DNA from: Nocardioides sp. Arc9.136
Lineage (GTDB): Bacteria > Actinomycetota > Actinomycetes > Propionibacteriales > Nocardioidaceae
NCBI RefSeq assembly: GCF_030506255.1
Contig: NZ_CP113431.1
Location: 1,798,001 to 1,862,000 of the forward strand
Direction: 5' to 3'
Length of the DNA stretch: 64,000 bases
In this document: positions 47,085 through 57,102 of the stretch, piece by piece
Numbering within the stretch: the first letter of the stretch is position 1
Layout: the number at the start of each line of letters is the position of its first letter
Position numbers and translations under genes: made by a program
Notes under the pieces: generated by a model
Seen by the model: the letters and a program-made list of their open reading frames with translations, nothing else
The model's database searches: none
Told to the model about the DNA's origin: nothing

Positions 47085-47116
47085 CCCGTCGTCCCGTCGT
47101 CCCGTTGTCCCGGCGG
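47085..47116. repeat. 8-bp tandem repeat, about four units
   Basis: CCCGTCGT occurs twice, then CCCGTTGT and CCCGGCGG, in the longest spacer of the window (47026-47229). A small hairpin GGGCG/CGCCC (47119-47131) follows. Nothing else was recognised in the spacer apart from the ribosome-binding site of the LamG-like gene. Confidence 0.6.
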
Positions 47117-47229
47117 GCGGGCGGAGCGCCCGGCGCGGCGGAATACCGCATTGCGGGGACGCGCCGACCGCCCCCGGCGTGGCACGGTGACGAGCGCCGG
47201 CGCACGTCGCGCCGCGGAGGGAGAGGCCC

Positions 47230-48000
47230 ATGCCTCGAGCTGGACGACGCGCAGGTCGACGCTGGACGGCCGTGGCGGGTGCACTCGCGGCAGGAGCCCT
47301 CGTGCTGCCCGGTGCCACGGGCCCGGGTGCCGGGGCGGGTGCCGGGGCGGCGGTCGCCGCCACCACCTCGACCACCACCGTGCTGCAGCTGGGGTTCGAC
47401 GGGGCCGACACCTTCGCCTCGGGGACCCCGGTCCTCGACGACACCGGTGCCGCCCGCGGGCGGGTGGTGTCCAACCGCGGCGCGCTGACCCCGACCAGCG
47501 GCTCCCCGGGACGGGCCGTGCAGTACCCGTGCCCGACGTGCGGGCGCGCACTGATCGAGGTGCCCGACGCCGCGGCGCTCGACCCGGGCACCGCCGCGTT
47601 CAGCATCGGCGTCGACGTCCGGATGACCCGCGAGGAGTCGCGGCGCTCGATGAACGTCGCGCAGAAGGGCTACTACGGCGAGCCCGGCGGGCAGTACAAG
47701 CTCCAGGTCGACCAGGGCCGGCCGAGCTGCGTCGTCAGCGGGGCCCGCACCCGGCTGGTCGCGGTGGCGTCCGGCGCGGAGGCCGACGTCGCCGACGGCG
47801 CGTGGCACCGGGTCGTCTGCAGCCGCACCGCCACGGAGGTGCTCGTGCTGGTCGACGGGGTCGTGCGCGCCCGCGCCACCGGCGTGGTCGGCTCGGTCGC
47901 CAACGCCTCGCCGCTGCGCATCGGCGCCAAGAACGTCAGCGCGACCGACAACGACCAGTTCCGCGCGGACCTCGACGACGTCGTCGTCCAGGTCGGGTGA
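47230..48000 (+). CDS. Secreted LamG/concanavalin-like domain protein
   Basis: The 256-residue protein has a Tat- or Sec-type signal peptide with several arginines, then an Ala/Gly stretch (about residues 30-50). The mature part is one LamG/ConA-like jelly roll: FDGADTFASG, GALTPTSGSPGRAVQYP, GTAAFSIGVDVRM, WHRVVCSRTATEVLVLVDG and FRADLDDVVVQVG. CPTC near residue 100 and two later cysteines may form disulfides. It probably binds glycans or cell-wall polymers. A GGAGGGAGAGG purine run precedes ATG 47230. Confidence 0.82.
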   Translation: MPRAGRRAGRRWTAVAGALAAGALVLPGATGPGAGAGAGAAVAATTSTTTVLQLGFDGADTFASGTPVLDDTGAARGRVVSNRGALTPTSGSPGRAVQYPCPTCGRALIEVPDAAALDPGTAAFSIGVDVRMTREESRRSMNVAQKGYYGEPGGQYKLQVDQGRPSCVVSGARTRLVAVASGAEADVADGAWHRVVCSRTATEVLVLVDGVVRARATGVVGSVANASPLRIGAKNVSATDNDQFRADLDDVVVQVG

Positions 48001-48009
48001 GCCGCCGCG

Positions 48010-48528
48010 GTGACCCATCCCGAGCCGTGGACCGACCTCGCGACGTACCCGCCGGCGGCGCACGTCGGCGACCGGCCCGATGTCTCGGCGTGGCTGCGCC
48101 GCCACGACGCGCCGGCCGAGCTCGACACCCTGGGCGGGTTCGCCCACTACCTGGCCACGGGGTCCAGGACGGGCGGCCGCTACGGCCTCTACCGGTGGGA
48201 CATGGGCCCGCAGCCCGGCGGTCCGGCGCCGCACTACCACCGCACCATGACCGAGGCGTTCTTCGTGCTGTCGGGCAGCGTGCGCCTCTACGACGGCGAC
48301 ACGTGGACCGACGCGGCTCCGCGGGACTTCTGCCACGTCCCCGAGGGCGGGGTGCACGCGTTCCGCAACGAGTCCGGGGCGGCGGTGTCCATGCTGATCC
48401 TCTTCGTCCCGGGTGCCCCGCGGGAGGCGTACTTCGAGGGGCTGGTGGAGATGTTCACCTCCGGCCGCGACGTCTCGCAGGAGGAGTACGCCGACTTCTG
48501 CGAGCGCCACGACAACCACTTCGTCTGA
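48010..48528 (+). CDS. Cupin-domain protein
   Basis: The 172-residue protein contains one cupin barrel with metal ligands in GGPAPHYHRTMTEAFFVLSG (motif 1: His, His, Glu) and VPEGGVHAFRN (motif 2: His). The N-terminal 50 residues and a C-terminal helical piece flank it. It may be a small dioxygenase or a metal-dependent binding protein. GTG 48010 lies ten bases after the LamG stop, so the two may be co-transcribed; the association is not understood. Confidence 0.85.
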   Translation: MTHPEPWTDLATYPPAAHVGDRPDVSAWLRRHDAPAELDTLGGFAHYLATGSRTGGRYGLYRWDMGPQPGGPAPHYHRTMTEAFFVLSGSVRLYDGDTWTDAAPRDFCHVPEGGVHAFRNESGAAVSMLILFVPGAPREAYFEGLVEMFTSGRDVSQEEYADFCERHDNHFV

Positions 48529-48579
48529 TGGCGTGGCGAGCGGTGGGTGAGGAGCGGCGTCGTGGGTAACCTGCTGCCG

Positions 48580-50082
<1,503 letters not shown>

Positions 50083-50091
50083 GCTGGGCGG

Positions 50092-51057
50092 GTGACCCAG
50101 GAACCCCGTCTCGTGCACATCGTCGACGAGGTGCCGGAGCTGGACGACGCCGCCGACCTCACCATGGTGCTCGTGCTCGACGGGTTCCTCGACGCGGGGC
50201 GGGCCGCGGCGCGCGCCGCCCAGCACCTCGTCGACCTCTCCGACGCCCCGGTCCCCGGCGGCAAGGTGGTGGCGACCTTCGACGTGGACCAGTTCCACGA
50301 CTACCGCGCCCGCCGCCCGGCGATCTCCTTCGTCCGCGACCACTACGAGCAGTACGACGCCCCGCGGCTGGTCGTGCGCCTGCTGCGCGACACCGGCGGC
50401 ACGCCGTACCTGCTGCTCCACGGTCCCGAGCCCGACAACCGCTGGGAGGCCTTCGCGCGCGCCGTCCGCGAGGTCGTCGAGCGGCTCGGGGTGACTCGCG
50501 TGGTGGCGATGGGGTCGGTGCCGATGGCGGTCCCGCACACGCGTCCGATCGCGATCACCCACCACGCCAACGACCACGCCGAGCCGGTCGGGCAGAGCCC
50601 GTGGCGCGGTGAGCTGCGCGTGCCCTCCAGCGCCCAGGCGCTCCTCGAGGTGCGGCTGGGGGAGTGGGGCCACGCCGCGCTGGGCTTCGTCGCGCACATC
50701 CCGCACTACCTCGCCCAGCTCGACTACCCGAAGGCGTCCGCGGTGCTGCTCGAGCAGGTCGAGCTCGGCGGACGGCTGACGATCGACCTGTCCGGCCTGT
50801 TGGCCGAGGCCGAGGACCGGGAGGTCGAGATCGCCCGGTACCTCTCGGCCAACGAGGAGGTCGCCGACGTCGTCGCGGCCCTCGAGCGCCAGTACGACGC
50901 GTTCGAGCGGGCCGAGGACTCCGGCAGCAACCTGCTCGCGGAGGACCAGCCCCTGCCCAGCGGGGAGGAGCTCGGCCAGCAGTTCGAGCAGTTCCTCGCG
51001 GCCCTCGACGAGGACCCGAAGACCGACCCGGGCGCCGACGGCGAGAGGGACGACTGA
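50092..51057 (+). CDS. PAC2 family protein
   Basis: The 321-residue protein matches the PAC2 proteasome-assembly-chaperone-like family of actinobacteria: VLVLDGFLDAGRAAARAAQHL near the start, FDVDQFHDYRARRP, LLHGPEPDNRWEAF, VAMGSVPMAVPHTRP and VAHIPHYLAQLDYPKA. The acidic C-terminal helix region (about 255-321) is typical. Its role in actinobacteria is not established. TAGGCT, which overlaps the upstream stop codon, ends six bases before GTG 50092. The TesB gene follows with no gap. Confidence 0.9.
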   Translation: MTQEPRLVHIVDEVPELDDAADLTMVLVLDGFLDAGRAAARAAQHLVDLSDAPVPGGKVVATFDVDQFHDYRARRPAISFVRDHYEQYDAPRLVVRLLRDTGGTPYLLLHGPEPDNRWEAFARAVREVVERLGVTRVVAMGSVPMAVPHTRPIAITHHANDHAEPVGQSPWRGELRVPSSAQALLEVRLGEWGHAALGFVAHIPHYLAQLDYPKASAVLLEQVELGGRLTIDLSGLLAEAEDREVEIARYLSANEEVADVVAALERQYDAFERAEDSGSNLLAEDQPLPSGEELGQQFEQFLAALDEDPKTDPGADGERDD

Positions 51058-51915
51058 GTGCCGCGCGACGCCGACGAGCTGGCGCGGCTCCTCGACCTGG
51101 AGGCCATCGACACCAACCTGTTCCGGGGCCGTCAGGCGGTGACCTCCCTGCCGCGGGTGTTCGGCGGCCAGGCCGCGGCGCAGGCGACCGTGGCGGCGGG
51201 GCGCACCGTCGACCCGGCGTACGAGCTGCACTCCCTGCACTCGTACTTCCTGCAGCCCGGTGACACCTCGGCCCCCACGATCTTCGACGTCGAGACCATC
51301 CGCGAGGGCCGATCGTTCGCGACCCGGCGGGTCCTCGCCCGGCAGCACGGCCGCCCGATCTACGCCCTGACCGCGGACTTCCAGCGGCCCGAGGAGGGGT
51401 GGGAGCACCAGCAGGTCGCTCCCTCGGTGCCGCCGCCGGAGGAGTGCCTGAACCCCAAGGAGCTCTTCGGGCAGGCCGAGGACGACCCTGAGTGGGGCGT
51501 GATGGAGCTGCGGTACGCCGGCAGCAGCCTCGACGGCGGGCTCGAGCCCGACGACGTCCGACCGGGCCGGCAGCGGGTCTGGCTGCGGGTCCGGGGCACC
51601 CTGCCCGACGACCCGTTCGTGCACGTCGCAGCGTTCACCTACTTCTCCGACATGACGATCATGGGCGCGGCGCTCGCGCCCCACGGCATCCGCAGCGGCA
51701 GCCCGGAGGCCATGGTGGCCTCGCTGGACCACTCCATCTGGTTCCACCGGCCCTTCCGCGCCGACGAGTGGTGGCTCTACGACCAGGACTCGCCGTTCGG
51801 CGGCGGAGGTCGGGGCCTGGTCCACGGCCGGGTGCACACCGCCGACGGCACGCTCGTGGCGTCGGTCTCCCAGGAGGCGCTGCTGCGCAGGCCGCGCCCA
51901 CCCCGGCAGGAGTGA
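51058..51915 (+). CDS. tesB: Acyl-CoA thioesterase II (TesB), copy 1
   Basis: The 285-residue enzyme is a double-hotdog thioesterase hydrolysing acyl-CoA. Landmarks are LFRGRQ, VFGGQAAAQAT, SLHSYFLQPGD, a central FQRPEEGWEHQ, then MASLDHSIWFHRPF-like VASLDHSIWFHRPFRADEWWLY and GRGLVHGRV. The catalytic Asp in SLDH is present. GTG 51058 starts directly after the PAC2 stop. A second copy follows 29 bases downstream. Confidence 0.93.
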   Translation: MPRDADELARLLDLEAIDTNLFRGRQAVTSLPRVFGGQAAAQATVAAGRTVDPAYELHSLHSYFLQPGDTSAPTIFDVETIREGRSFATRRVLARQHGRPIYALTADFQRPEEGWEHQQVAPSVPPPEECLNPKELFGQAEDDPEWGVMELRYAGSSLDGGLEPDDVRPGRQRVWLRVRGTLPDDPFVHVAAFTYFSDMTIMGAALAPHGIRSGSPEAMVASLDHSIWFHRPFRADEWWLYDQDSPFGGGGRGLVHGRVHTADGTLVASVSQEALLRRPRPPRQE

Positions 51916-51944
51916 GCCGTGGCCGACACAGGAGGAGAACCGTG

Positions 51945-52793
51945 GTGAGTCCCGTCCAGGAGCTGGTGGGCCTGCTCGACCTCGAGGACATCGACGCGGA
52001 CCTGTTCCGCGGCGCCCAGCCTGAGTCGGCGCGCTCGCGCGTGTACGGCGGCCAGGTCGCCGCCCAGGCGCTCGTCGCCGCGATCCGGACCGCCGGCGAG
52101 GACTTCGCCGTGCACTCCCTGCACTCCTACTTCCTGCTGCCGGGCGACTACTCCGTGCCGATCGTCTACGACGTCGAGCGGATCCGCGACGGCCGCTCGT
52201 TCCTCACCCGCCGGGTCGTCGCGCGCCAGCACGGGCGCGCCATCTACTACCAGACGGTGAGCTTCCAGCGGCCCGAGGAGGGCTGGGAGCACCAGGACGC
52301 CGTGCCGCAGGTCGGTCGTCCCGAGGACGGCACCGACATGGTCGACCTGATGCGTCGCCGGGGGAGCGAGGAGGCCGAGGCGCTCGGCAAGGAGTGGGCC
52401 GCGATCGACGTGCGCTACCTCGGCAACACCCGTACCGGGCTCCCGCCGCACCCGGAGCACCGGGCACAGGCGCAGATGTGGATGCGGGTCAAGGAGCGGG
52501 TCTCCGACGACCCCGTCGTCCACCTCGGGCTGTTCACCTACGCCAGCGACATCAGCCTGCTCGGCGCGTCGCTCGCCGCCCACGACACGACGCCGTCGCG
52601 GACGATGATGGCCTCCCTCGACCACACCATCTGGTTCCACCGGCCCTTCCGGACCGACGAGTGGTGGCTCTACGACCAGTGGTCGCCCGCCGCCGCCGGC
52701 GGGCGGGGCCTCTCCTTCGGCCGGGTGTTCACCCAGGACGGTGCGCTCGTCGCCACCGTCGCGCAGGAGGGGTTGATCCGGCCGCTGCGGTGA
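51945..52793 (+). CDS. tesB: Acyl-CoA thioesterase II (TesB), copy 2
   Basis: This 282-residue paralogue keeps the same layout: VYGGQVAAQALVAA, LHSYFLLPGD, YQTVSFQRPEEGWEHQ, MASLDHTIWFHRPF and WWLYDQWSP, with the catalytic Asp retained. It diverges from copy 1 in the middle loop (DGTDMVDLMRRRGSEEAE). GGAGGAG precedes the start; GTG 51945 gives better spacing than GTG 51942. The tandem pair suggests duplication with possible chain-length specialisation. A hairpin cluster follows the stop. Confidence 0.93.
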   Translation: MSPVQELVGLLDLEDIDADLFRGAQPESARSRVYGGQVAAQALVAAIRTAGEDFAVHSLHSYFLLPGDYSVPIVYDVERIRDGRSFLTRRVVARQHGRAIYYQTVSFQRPEEGWEHQDAVPQVGRPEDGTDMVDLMRRRGSEEAEALGKEWAAIDVRYLGNTRTGLPPHPEHRAQAQMWMRVKERVSDDPVVHLGLFTYASDISLLGASLAAHDTTPSRTMMASLDHTIWFHRPFRTDEWWLYDQWSPAAAGGRGLSFGRVFTQDGALVATVAQEGLIRPLR

Positions 52794-52812
52794 GTGGCGC
52801 GGGCCTGTCTGT

Positions 52813-52895
52813 CGGATTCCCCGGTCCACCGGGGAATCCGGCGCTTCTCAGGGGAAATGTCCCCTGAGAAGCGCCGGACTTCCCTGAGAAGTCCG
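52813..52895. terminator. Cluster of three hairpins between convergent genes
   Basis: Three stems lie in a row. CGGATTCCCCGGT (52813-52825) pairs with its complement at 52828-52840. CCGGCGCTTCTCAGGGGA (52838-52855) pairs with 52860-52877, an 18-bp stem. CGGACTTC (52875-52882) pairs with 52888-52895. Neighbouring stems share three bases, so they cannot all be complete at once. The segment fills the gap between tesB and the convergent dehydratase and can act as a bidirectional terminator. Confidence 0.8.
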
Positions 52896-52897
52896 CC

Positions 52898-53782
52898 TCA
52901 GAGGTTGGTCGTGCGACCGGCCAGGTGCGGGGCACCGGACCGCGGGCTGCTCAGCGAGAAGGCGTAGCCGTCGTCGAGCGGCCGGGAGCCGAAGGCGACC
53001 TTGCCGGGCAGCAGCACCGGCTTCTTGAACGCCACGTCGACGCGGACGGCGTCGGCGAGCCGGTTCTCCAGCGCGGCGGTGCAGCGCGCCATCGTCCACA
53101 TGCCGTGCGCGATCTGGCGCGGGAAGCCCAGCGCCTTGGCGGTCAGCGGGTGGAGGTGGATCGGGTTGTGGTCGCCCGACACCGCGGCGTACGTCCGGCC
53201 GAGGTCGCCGGGCAGCGACCACATCGTGCCGCCGGCGGGGGCGTCGGGGAAGGTCGCGCCGGCCGGGGCGGACTTCTCGCCCTTCCCACGCCGCAGGTAC
53301 GCCGAGGTCTCCTCCCAGACGGTCTCGCCCCCGGCGGTGACCGTGGTGACGAAGTCGAAGACCCGGCCCTTGGCGTGCGGGCGGGCCGGACCGACGTCGA
53401 CCGAGACCGCCAGGGACTCGCCGACCCGGACGGGGCGGTGCTGGGTGATCGAGTTCTCCAGGTGCACGGTGCCGATCGCCGGGGCCGGGAACGCCGGGTC
53501 GCTCATGACCGCCATGTGCAGGCCGAAGGCGAGCAGGTGTGGGTACGGCAGCGGCACGGTGTCCTTGACCGGGAAGCCGCAGACCGCGGCGTACCGCTCG
53601 ACGTGCTCGCGCTCGACGGTGACCGGCGGCCGGCTGAAGGACAGGCCGGCGAAGTCCCCGCCGGGTGCCTTCCTGATGCCGGGCAGCCGGCCGACCACCG
53701 GCAGGGACGGGAGCGCCGCCCGGAGCAGCGTCGTGAGCCCGCCGGCGTCGCCGGAGACCTCGCGTGTCTCGGGGGTGCTCAT
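52898..53782 (-). CDS. htdX: MaoC-like (R)-hydroxyacyl-thioester dehydratase (HtdX type)
   Basis: The 294-residue double-hotdog protein has the hydratase-2 motif in its C-terminal half: YAAVSGDHNPIHLHPLTAKA, with the catalytic Asp and His, followed by GFPRQIAHGMW. The N-terminal half (YPHLLAFGLHMAVMSDPAFP) is substrate-binding. Mycobacterial HtdX dehydrates 3-hydroxyacyl thioesters and its gene neighbours fabG4 and fadA2, as here. Its ATG overlaps the fabG4 stop (TGATG), so the two are co-translated. Confidence 0.88.
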   Translation of the reverse strand: MSTPETREVSGDAGGLTTLLRAALPSLPVVGRLPGIRKAPGGDFAGLSFSRPPVTVEREHVERYAAVCGFPVKDTVPLPYPHLLAFGLHMAVMSDPAFPAPAIGTVHLENSITQHRPVRVGESLAVSVDVGPARPHAKGRVFDFVTTVTAGGETVWEETSAYLRRGKGEKSAPAGATFPDAPAGGTMWSLPGDLGRTYAAVSGDHNPIHLHPLTAKALGFPRQIAHGMWTMARCTAALENRLADAVRVDVAFKKPVLLPGKVAFGSRPLDDGYAFSLSSPRSGAPHLAGRTTNL

Positions 53783-55125
53783 CAGGCGCCCAGCATCATC
53801 TGGCCGCAGACGCGGACGACGTTGCCGTTGACCGCGCTCGAGGCCGGGTTGGCGTACCAGGCGATGGTCTCGGCGACGTCGACCGGCAGGCCGCCCTGCG
53901 CCATCGCGTTGAGGCGCTGCCCGACCTCGCGGGTCGCGAACGGCACGGCCGCGGTCATCTGGGTGATGATGAAGCCGGGAGCGACCGCGTTGATCGTGAT
54001 GCCGTTGTCCAGCTCGTCGGCCAGCGAGTCCACCAGCCCGATCACACCGGCCTTGGAGGCGGCGTAGTTGGTCTGGCCGACGTTGCCGGCGATCCCGGCG
54101 ATCGAGGCGACGCCGATGATCGAGCCGTGGGCGTTGACGACGCCCTGGTCGAGCAGCTCGCGGGTGATCCGCTCCGGGGCGGTGAGGTTGACCCCGATCA
54201 CCGACTCCCAGCGGTCCTCGGCCATGTTGGCGAGCTTCTTGTCGCGGGTGATGCCGGCGTTGTGCACGACGACGTCGACACCACCGTGCTTCTCCTTGAG
54301 GTGGTGCGCGATGCGCTGCGGCGCGTCCTTGCCGGTGATGTCGAGGGTGAGCCAGTCGCCGTCGAGCTCCTTCATCAGCTGCTGCAGCGGGTCGGCGGCC
54401 TGCGGGACGTCCACGCCGACGACGGTCGCGCCGTCGCGGTGGAGCACCCGGGCGATCGACTCCCCGATGCCGCGGCTGGCGCCGGTCACGAGCGCGACCT
54501 TGCCGGCGAGCGGCCGCTGCCAGTCGGCGACCTCGCCGGCGACGGTGGCGCCGTGGGCACCGATCCGGACCACCTGGCCGGAGACGTAGGCGGACTTGGG
54601 GGAGAGGAGGAACGCCAGCGTGCTGGTCACGGCCGACTCGGCCCCCTCGGCGACGTACACGAGCTGGACGGTGCCGCCGCGGCCGACCTCCTTGCCCAGG
54701 CTGCGCGTGAAGCCCTCGAGCGCGCGCTGCGCGACCCGCTCGGCGCCGGTGACCTGCTCCGGCGGGGTACCGAGGACCACGACGCGCGGGTTGGTCTCCA
54801 GGCTCCGCAGCAGCGGGGTGAAGAAATCGCGCAGCGCGACCAGGTCACCGGAGTCCTGGAAGCCGGTGGCGTCGAAGACGAGGCCCTTGAACCGCTGGCC
54901 CTCCTCGGGGGCGCCGACCACCTCGGTCGAGGCGATGCCGACCAGGTCGAGGATGCCGGCGAGCGACTCGGCGAGCCGGCCGCGGCCGCCCAGGCCGACG
55001 GTGCCCGTGACGAGCGGCGCCCCGGCCTCGTACCGCTCCAGCCGGGTGGGGTTCGGCAGTCCCAGGTTCTTGACGAGGATCTTGCCGATCGGGGACGAGG
55101 TGAAGTCGCGGTAACGGTCGCTCAT
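53782..55125 (-). CDS. fabG4: High-molecular-weight 3-oxoacyl-thioester reductase (FabG4 type)
   Basis: The 447-residue protein has an N-terminal flavodoxin-like domain without nucleotide site (about 1-200; GKILVKNLGLPNPTRLERY) and a C-terminal ketoreductase (about 215-447). The latter has VTGASRGIGESIARVL, NAGITRD, the Ser in ASIAGIAG and YAASKAG. This long form matches mycobacterial FabG4, an NADH-preferring ketoacyl-CoA reductase. It is read divergently from fadA2 across a 98-base spacer with repeated TGTAACT and forms a two-gene operon with htdX. Confidence 0.92.
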   Translation of the reverse strand: MSDRYRDFTSSPIGKILVKNLGLPNPTRLERYEAGAPLVTGTVGLGGRGRLAESLAGILDLVGIASTEVVGAPEEGQRFKGLVFDATGFQDSGDLVALRDFFTPLLRSLETNPRVVVLGTPPEQVTGAERVAQRALEGFTRSLGKEVGRGGTVQLVYVAEGAESAVTSTLAFLLSPKSAYVSGQVVRIGAHGATVAGEVADWQRPLAGKVALVTGASRGIGESIARVLHRDGATVVGVDVPQAADPLQQLMKELDGDWLTLDITGKDAPQRIAHHLKEKHGGVDVVVHNAGITRDKKLANMAEDRWESVIGVNLTAPERITRELLDQGVVNAHGSIIGVASIAGIAGNVGQTNYAASKAGVIGLVDSLADELDNGITINAVAPGFIITQMTAAVPFATREVGQRLNAMAQGGLPVDVAETIAWYANPASSAVNGNVVRVCGQMMLGA

Positions 55126-55134
55126 GCTGCTCCA

Positions 55135-55153
55135 TGTAACTAGAGGTGTAACT
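55135..55153. promoter_or_regulatory. Directly repeated TGTAACT in the fabG4-fadA2 spacer
   Basis: TGTAACT occurs at 55135-55141 and 55147-55153, 12 bases apart, so both lie on one face of the helix. They sit just before the fabG4 start and 70-90 bases before fadA2. A regulator site is likely; the protein is unknown. Confidence 0.45.
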
Positions 55154-55223
55154 CGGAGTCCACATTTCGTGACGTGCCCCTCATGTCCTGTTGAACCGGG
55201 GCGGGCGGGGCGAGGATAGGAGC

Positions 55224-56504
55224 ATGGAGAACACCACCCGCCGCGTCGCCGTCCTCGGCGGCAACCGCATCCCCTTCGCCCGGTCGAACGGTGCCTACTC
55301 GACCGCCTCGAACCAGGACATGCTCACGGCCGCGATCGACGGTCTCCTCGGCCGCTACGGCCTCGAGGGCGAGCGCGTCGGCGAGGTCGTCGCCGGCGCC
55401 GTGCTCAAGCACGCCCGCGACTTCAACCTCGCCCGCGAGTCGGTGCTGGGCTCGAAGCTCGACCCGACCACCCCGGCCACCGACATCCAGGAGGCCTGCG
55501 GCACCGGTCTCCAGGCAGCCGTCCAGGTGGCCAACAAGATCGCGCTGGGCCAGATCGACTCCGGCATCGCCGGCGGCACCGACACCACCTCCGACGCGCC
55601 GGTCGCGATCAGCGACAAGCTGCGCAAGAAGCTGATGAAGGTCAACGCCGCCAAGGACACCAAGGGCCGCCTCGCCGCCCTCGGCCAGATCCGCCCGGGC
55701 GACATCGGCCTGGAGATCCCCAAGAACGGCGAGCCGCGCACCGGCCTGTCCATGGGCGACCACGCCGCGCTGACCGCCCTGGAGTGGCAGATCACCCGCG
55801 AGGCCCAGGACAAGCTCGCCGCAGCCTCGCACCAGAACCTCGCCGCGGCGTACGACAAGGGGTGGCAGGACGACCTGGTCACGCCGTTCCGCGGCCTCGA
55901 CCGCGACAACAACCTGCGCCCCGACTCCACCGTCGAGAAACTGGCCAAGCTCAAGCCGGTCTTCGGCAAGGGCGAGTCGGCCACGATGACCGCGGCCAAC
56001 TCCACCCCGCTGACCGACGGTGCCTCCGCGGTGCTGCTCGGCTCCGAGGAGTGGGCGTCGGCGCACGGGCTCGACGTGCTGGCCTACTTCGTCGACTCCG
56101 AGACCGCGGCCGTCGACTACGTTCACGGCGGCGAGGGCCTGCTGATGGCGCCGGCGTACGCCGTGCCGCGGATGCTGGCCCGCAACGGGCTGACCCTGCA
56201 GGACTTCGACTACTACGAGATCCACGAGGCCTTCGCCTCGCAGGTGCTCTCGACCCTCAAGGCGTGGGAGGACCCGGTGTTCTGCAAGGAGCGCCTCGGC
56301 CTCGACGCCCCGCTGGGCTCGATCGACCGCTCGAAGCTGAACGTCAACGGGTCCTCGCTCGCCGCGGGCCACCCGTTCGCCGCGACCGGCGGCCGGATCA
56401 TCGCCAACCTGGCCAAGCTGCTGGCGGAGAAGGGCTCGGGCCGCGGCCTCATCTCGATCTGCGCCGCCGGTGGCCAGGGCGTCGTGGCGATCCTGGAGCG
56501 CTGA
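55224..56504 (+). CDS. fadA2: Acetyl-CoA C-acyltransferase (thiolase, FadA2 type)
   Basis: The 426-residue thiolase cleaves 3-ketoacyl-CoA in beta-oxidation or condenses acetyl-CoA units. The nucleophilic Cys is in IQEACGTGLQA, the His in NVNGSSLAAGHPFAATGGR, and the second Cys in SICAAGGQG. ATG 55224 has AGGATAGGA just upstream; 11 extra codons upstream are ignored. It diverges from fabG4-htdX, the same order as the Rv0241c-Rv0243 region of M. tuberculosis. A perfect 15-bp hairpin follows the stop. Confidence 0.95.
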   Translation: MENTTRRVAVLGGNRIPFARSNGAYSTASNQDMLTAAIDGLLGRYGLEGERVGEVVAGAVLKHARDFNLARESVLGSKLDPTTPATDIQEACGTGLQAAVQVANKIALGQIDSGIAGGTDTTSDAPVAISDKLRKKLMKVNAAKDTKGRLAALGQIRPGDIGLEIPKNGEPRTGLSMGDHAALTALEWQITREAQDKLAAASHQNLAAAYDKGWQDDLVTPFRGLDRDNNLRPDSTVEKLAKLKPVFGKGESATMTAANSTPLTDGASAVLLGSEEWASAHGLDVLAYFVDSETAAVDYVHGGEGLLMAPAYAVPRMLARNGLTLQDFDYYEIHEAFASQVLSTLKAWEDPVFCKERLGLDAPLGSIDRSKLNVNGSSLAAGHPFAATGGRIIANLAKLLAEKGSGRGLISICAAGGQGVVAILER

Positions 56505-56528
56505 CCCGCACCGCCCCCGACGTACGAC

Positions 56529-56563
56529 GAGGGGCCGGCCGCCACATCGGCGGCCGGCCCCTC
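56529..56563. terminator. 15-bp perfect hairpin between fadA2 and a convergent gene
   Basis: GAGGGGCCGGCCGCC, a five-base loop ACATC, and the exact complement lie 25 bases after the fadA2 stop. It can end both fadA2 and the convergent gene at 56588. Confidence 0.85.
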
Positions 56564-56587
56564 TCGCCGTCCTGGGGCCCGGTCCGG

Positions 56588-57049
56588 TCAGTCGTCGTCG
56601 CGGACCCGCCACCCGTCGGGGAGGTCGGTGCCCTCGCGGACGCAGTCCTCCTCGACGTCCGGCTCGCCCCGCACGACGACGTCGCGCTCGACGGGGACCC
56701 AGCCGTCCTTGTCGCAGTTGTACGGCATCGGCCGGTTGCCGAACGGCTCCCAGCGCGCACCCTCCGGCAGGTCCTTCGTCCCCTCCGGGAGGCACTCGCC
56801 GCCGCCCGCGGGGTACTCGATCGGCGCCTCGCCCTCCGAGCACACCCACTCGTCGCCCATCGGGTCGAAGGCCCACAGCGCACCGAGCCCGAGGCCCACG
56901 AGGGCGGCCAGGCCGAGGGCGAAGGACACCACTTCGATCACCGCCCCGCGGACGATCCGCGCGCGGCGAGAGCGTGGCGGCTGCTCGTCGGGCCGGTGCT
57001 GCGGGGCCGGGTAGGCCGGGACGTCGAGGGGACGCGGCTCGTCGGTCAT
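56588..57049 (-). CDS. Single-span membrane protein with cysteine-rich extracytoplasmic domain
   Basis: The 153-residue protein has a proline-rich cytoplasmic start, a basic RSRRARIVRG stretch, one membrane helix (about residues 36-60) and an acidic external part with four cysteines (WVCSEGEAP, ECLPEG, YNCDKDGW, EDCVREG). The repeated Cys spacing and PEGxxW patterns suggest disulfide-stabilised short repeats. No family is recognised. GAGGCT ends six bases before the ATG. It is downstream of the TetR gene on the same strand, separated by tandem repeats. Confidence 0.75.
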   Translation of the reverse strand: MTDEPRPLDVPAYPAPQHRPDEQPPRSRRARIVRGAVIEVVSFALGLAALVGLGLGALWAFDPMGDEWVCSEGEAPIEYPAGGGECLPEGTKDLPEGARWEPFGNRPMPYNCDKDGWVPVERDVVVRGEPDVEEDCVREGTDLPDGWRVRDDD

Positions 57050-57102
57050 GCCACCAGCCTCGTCCGGTCCCGGCCGGTGCGCATGAGTGCGAGTGCTCAG
57101 CC

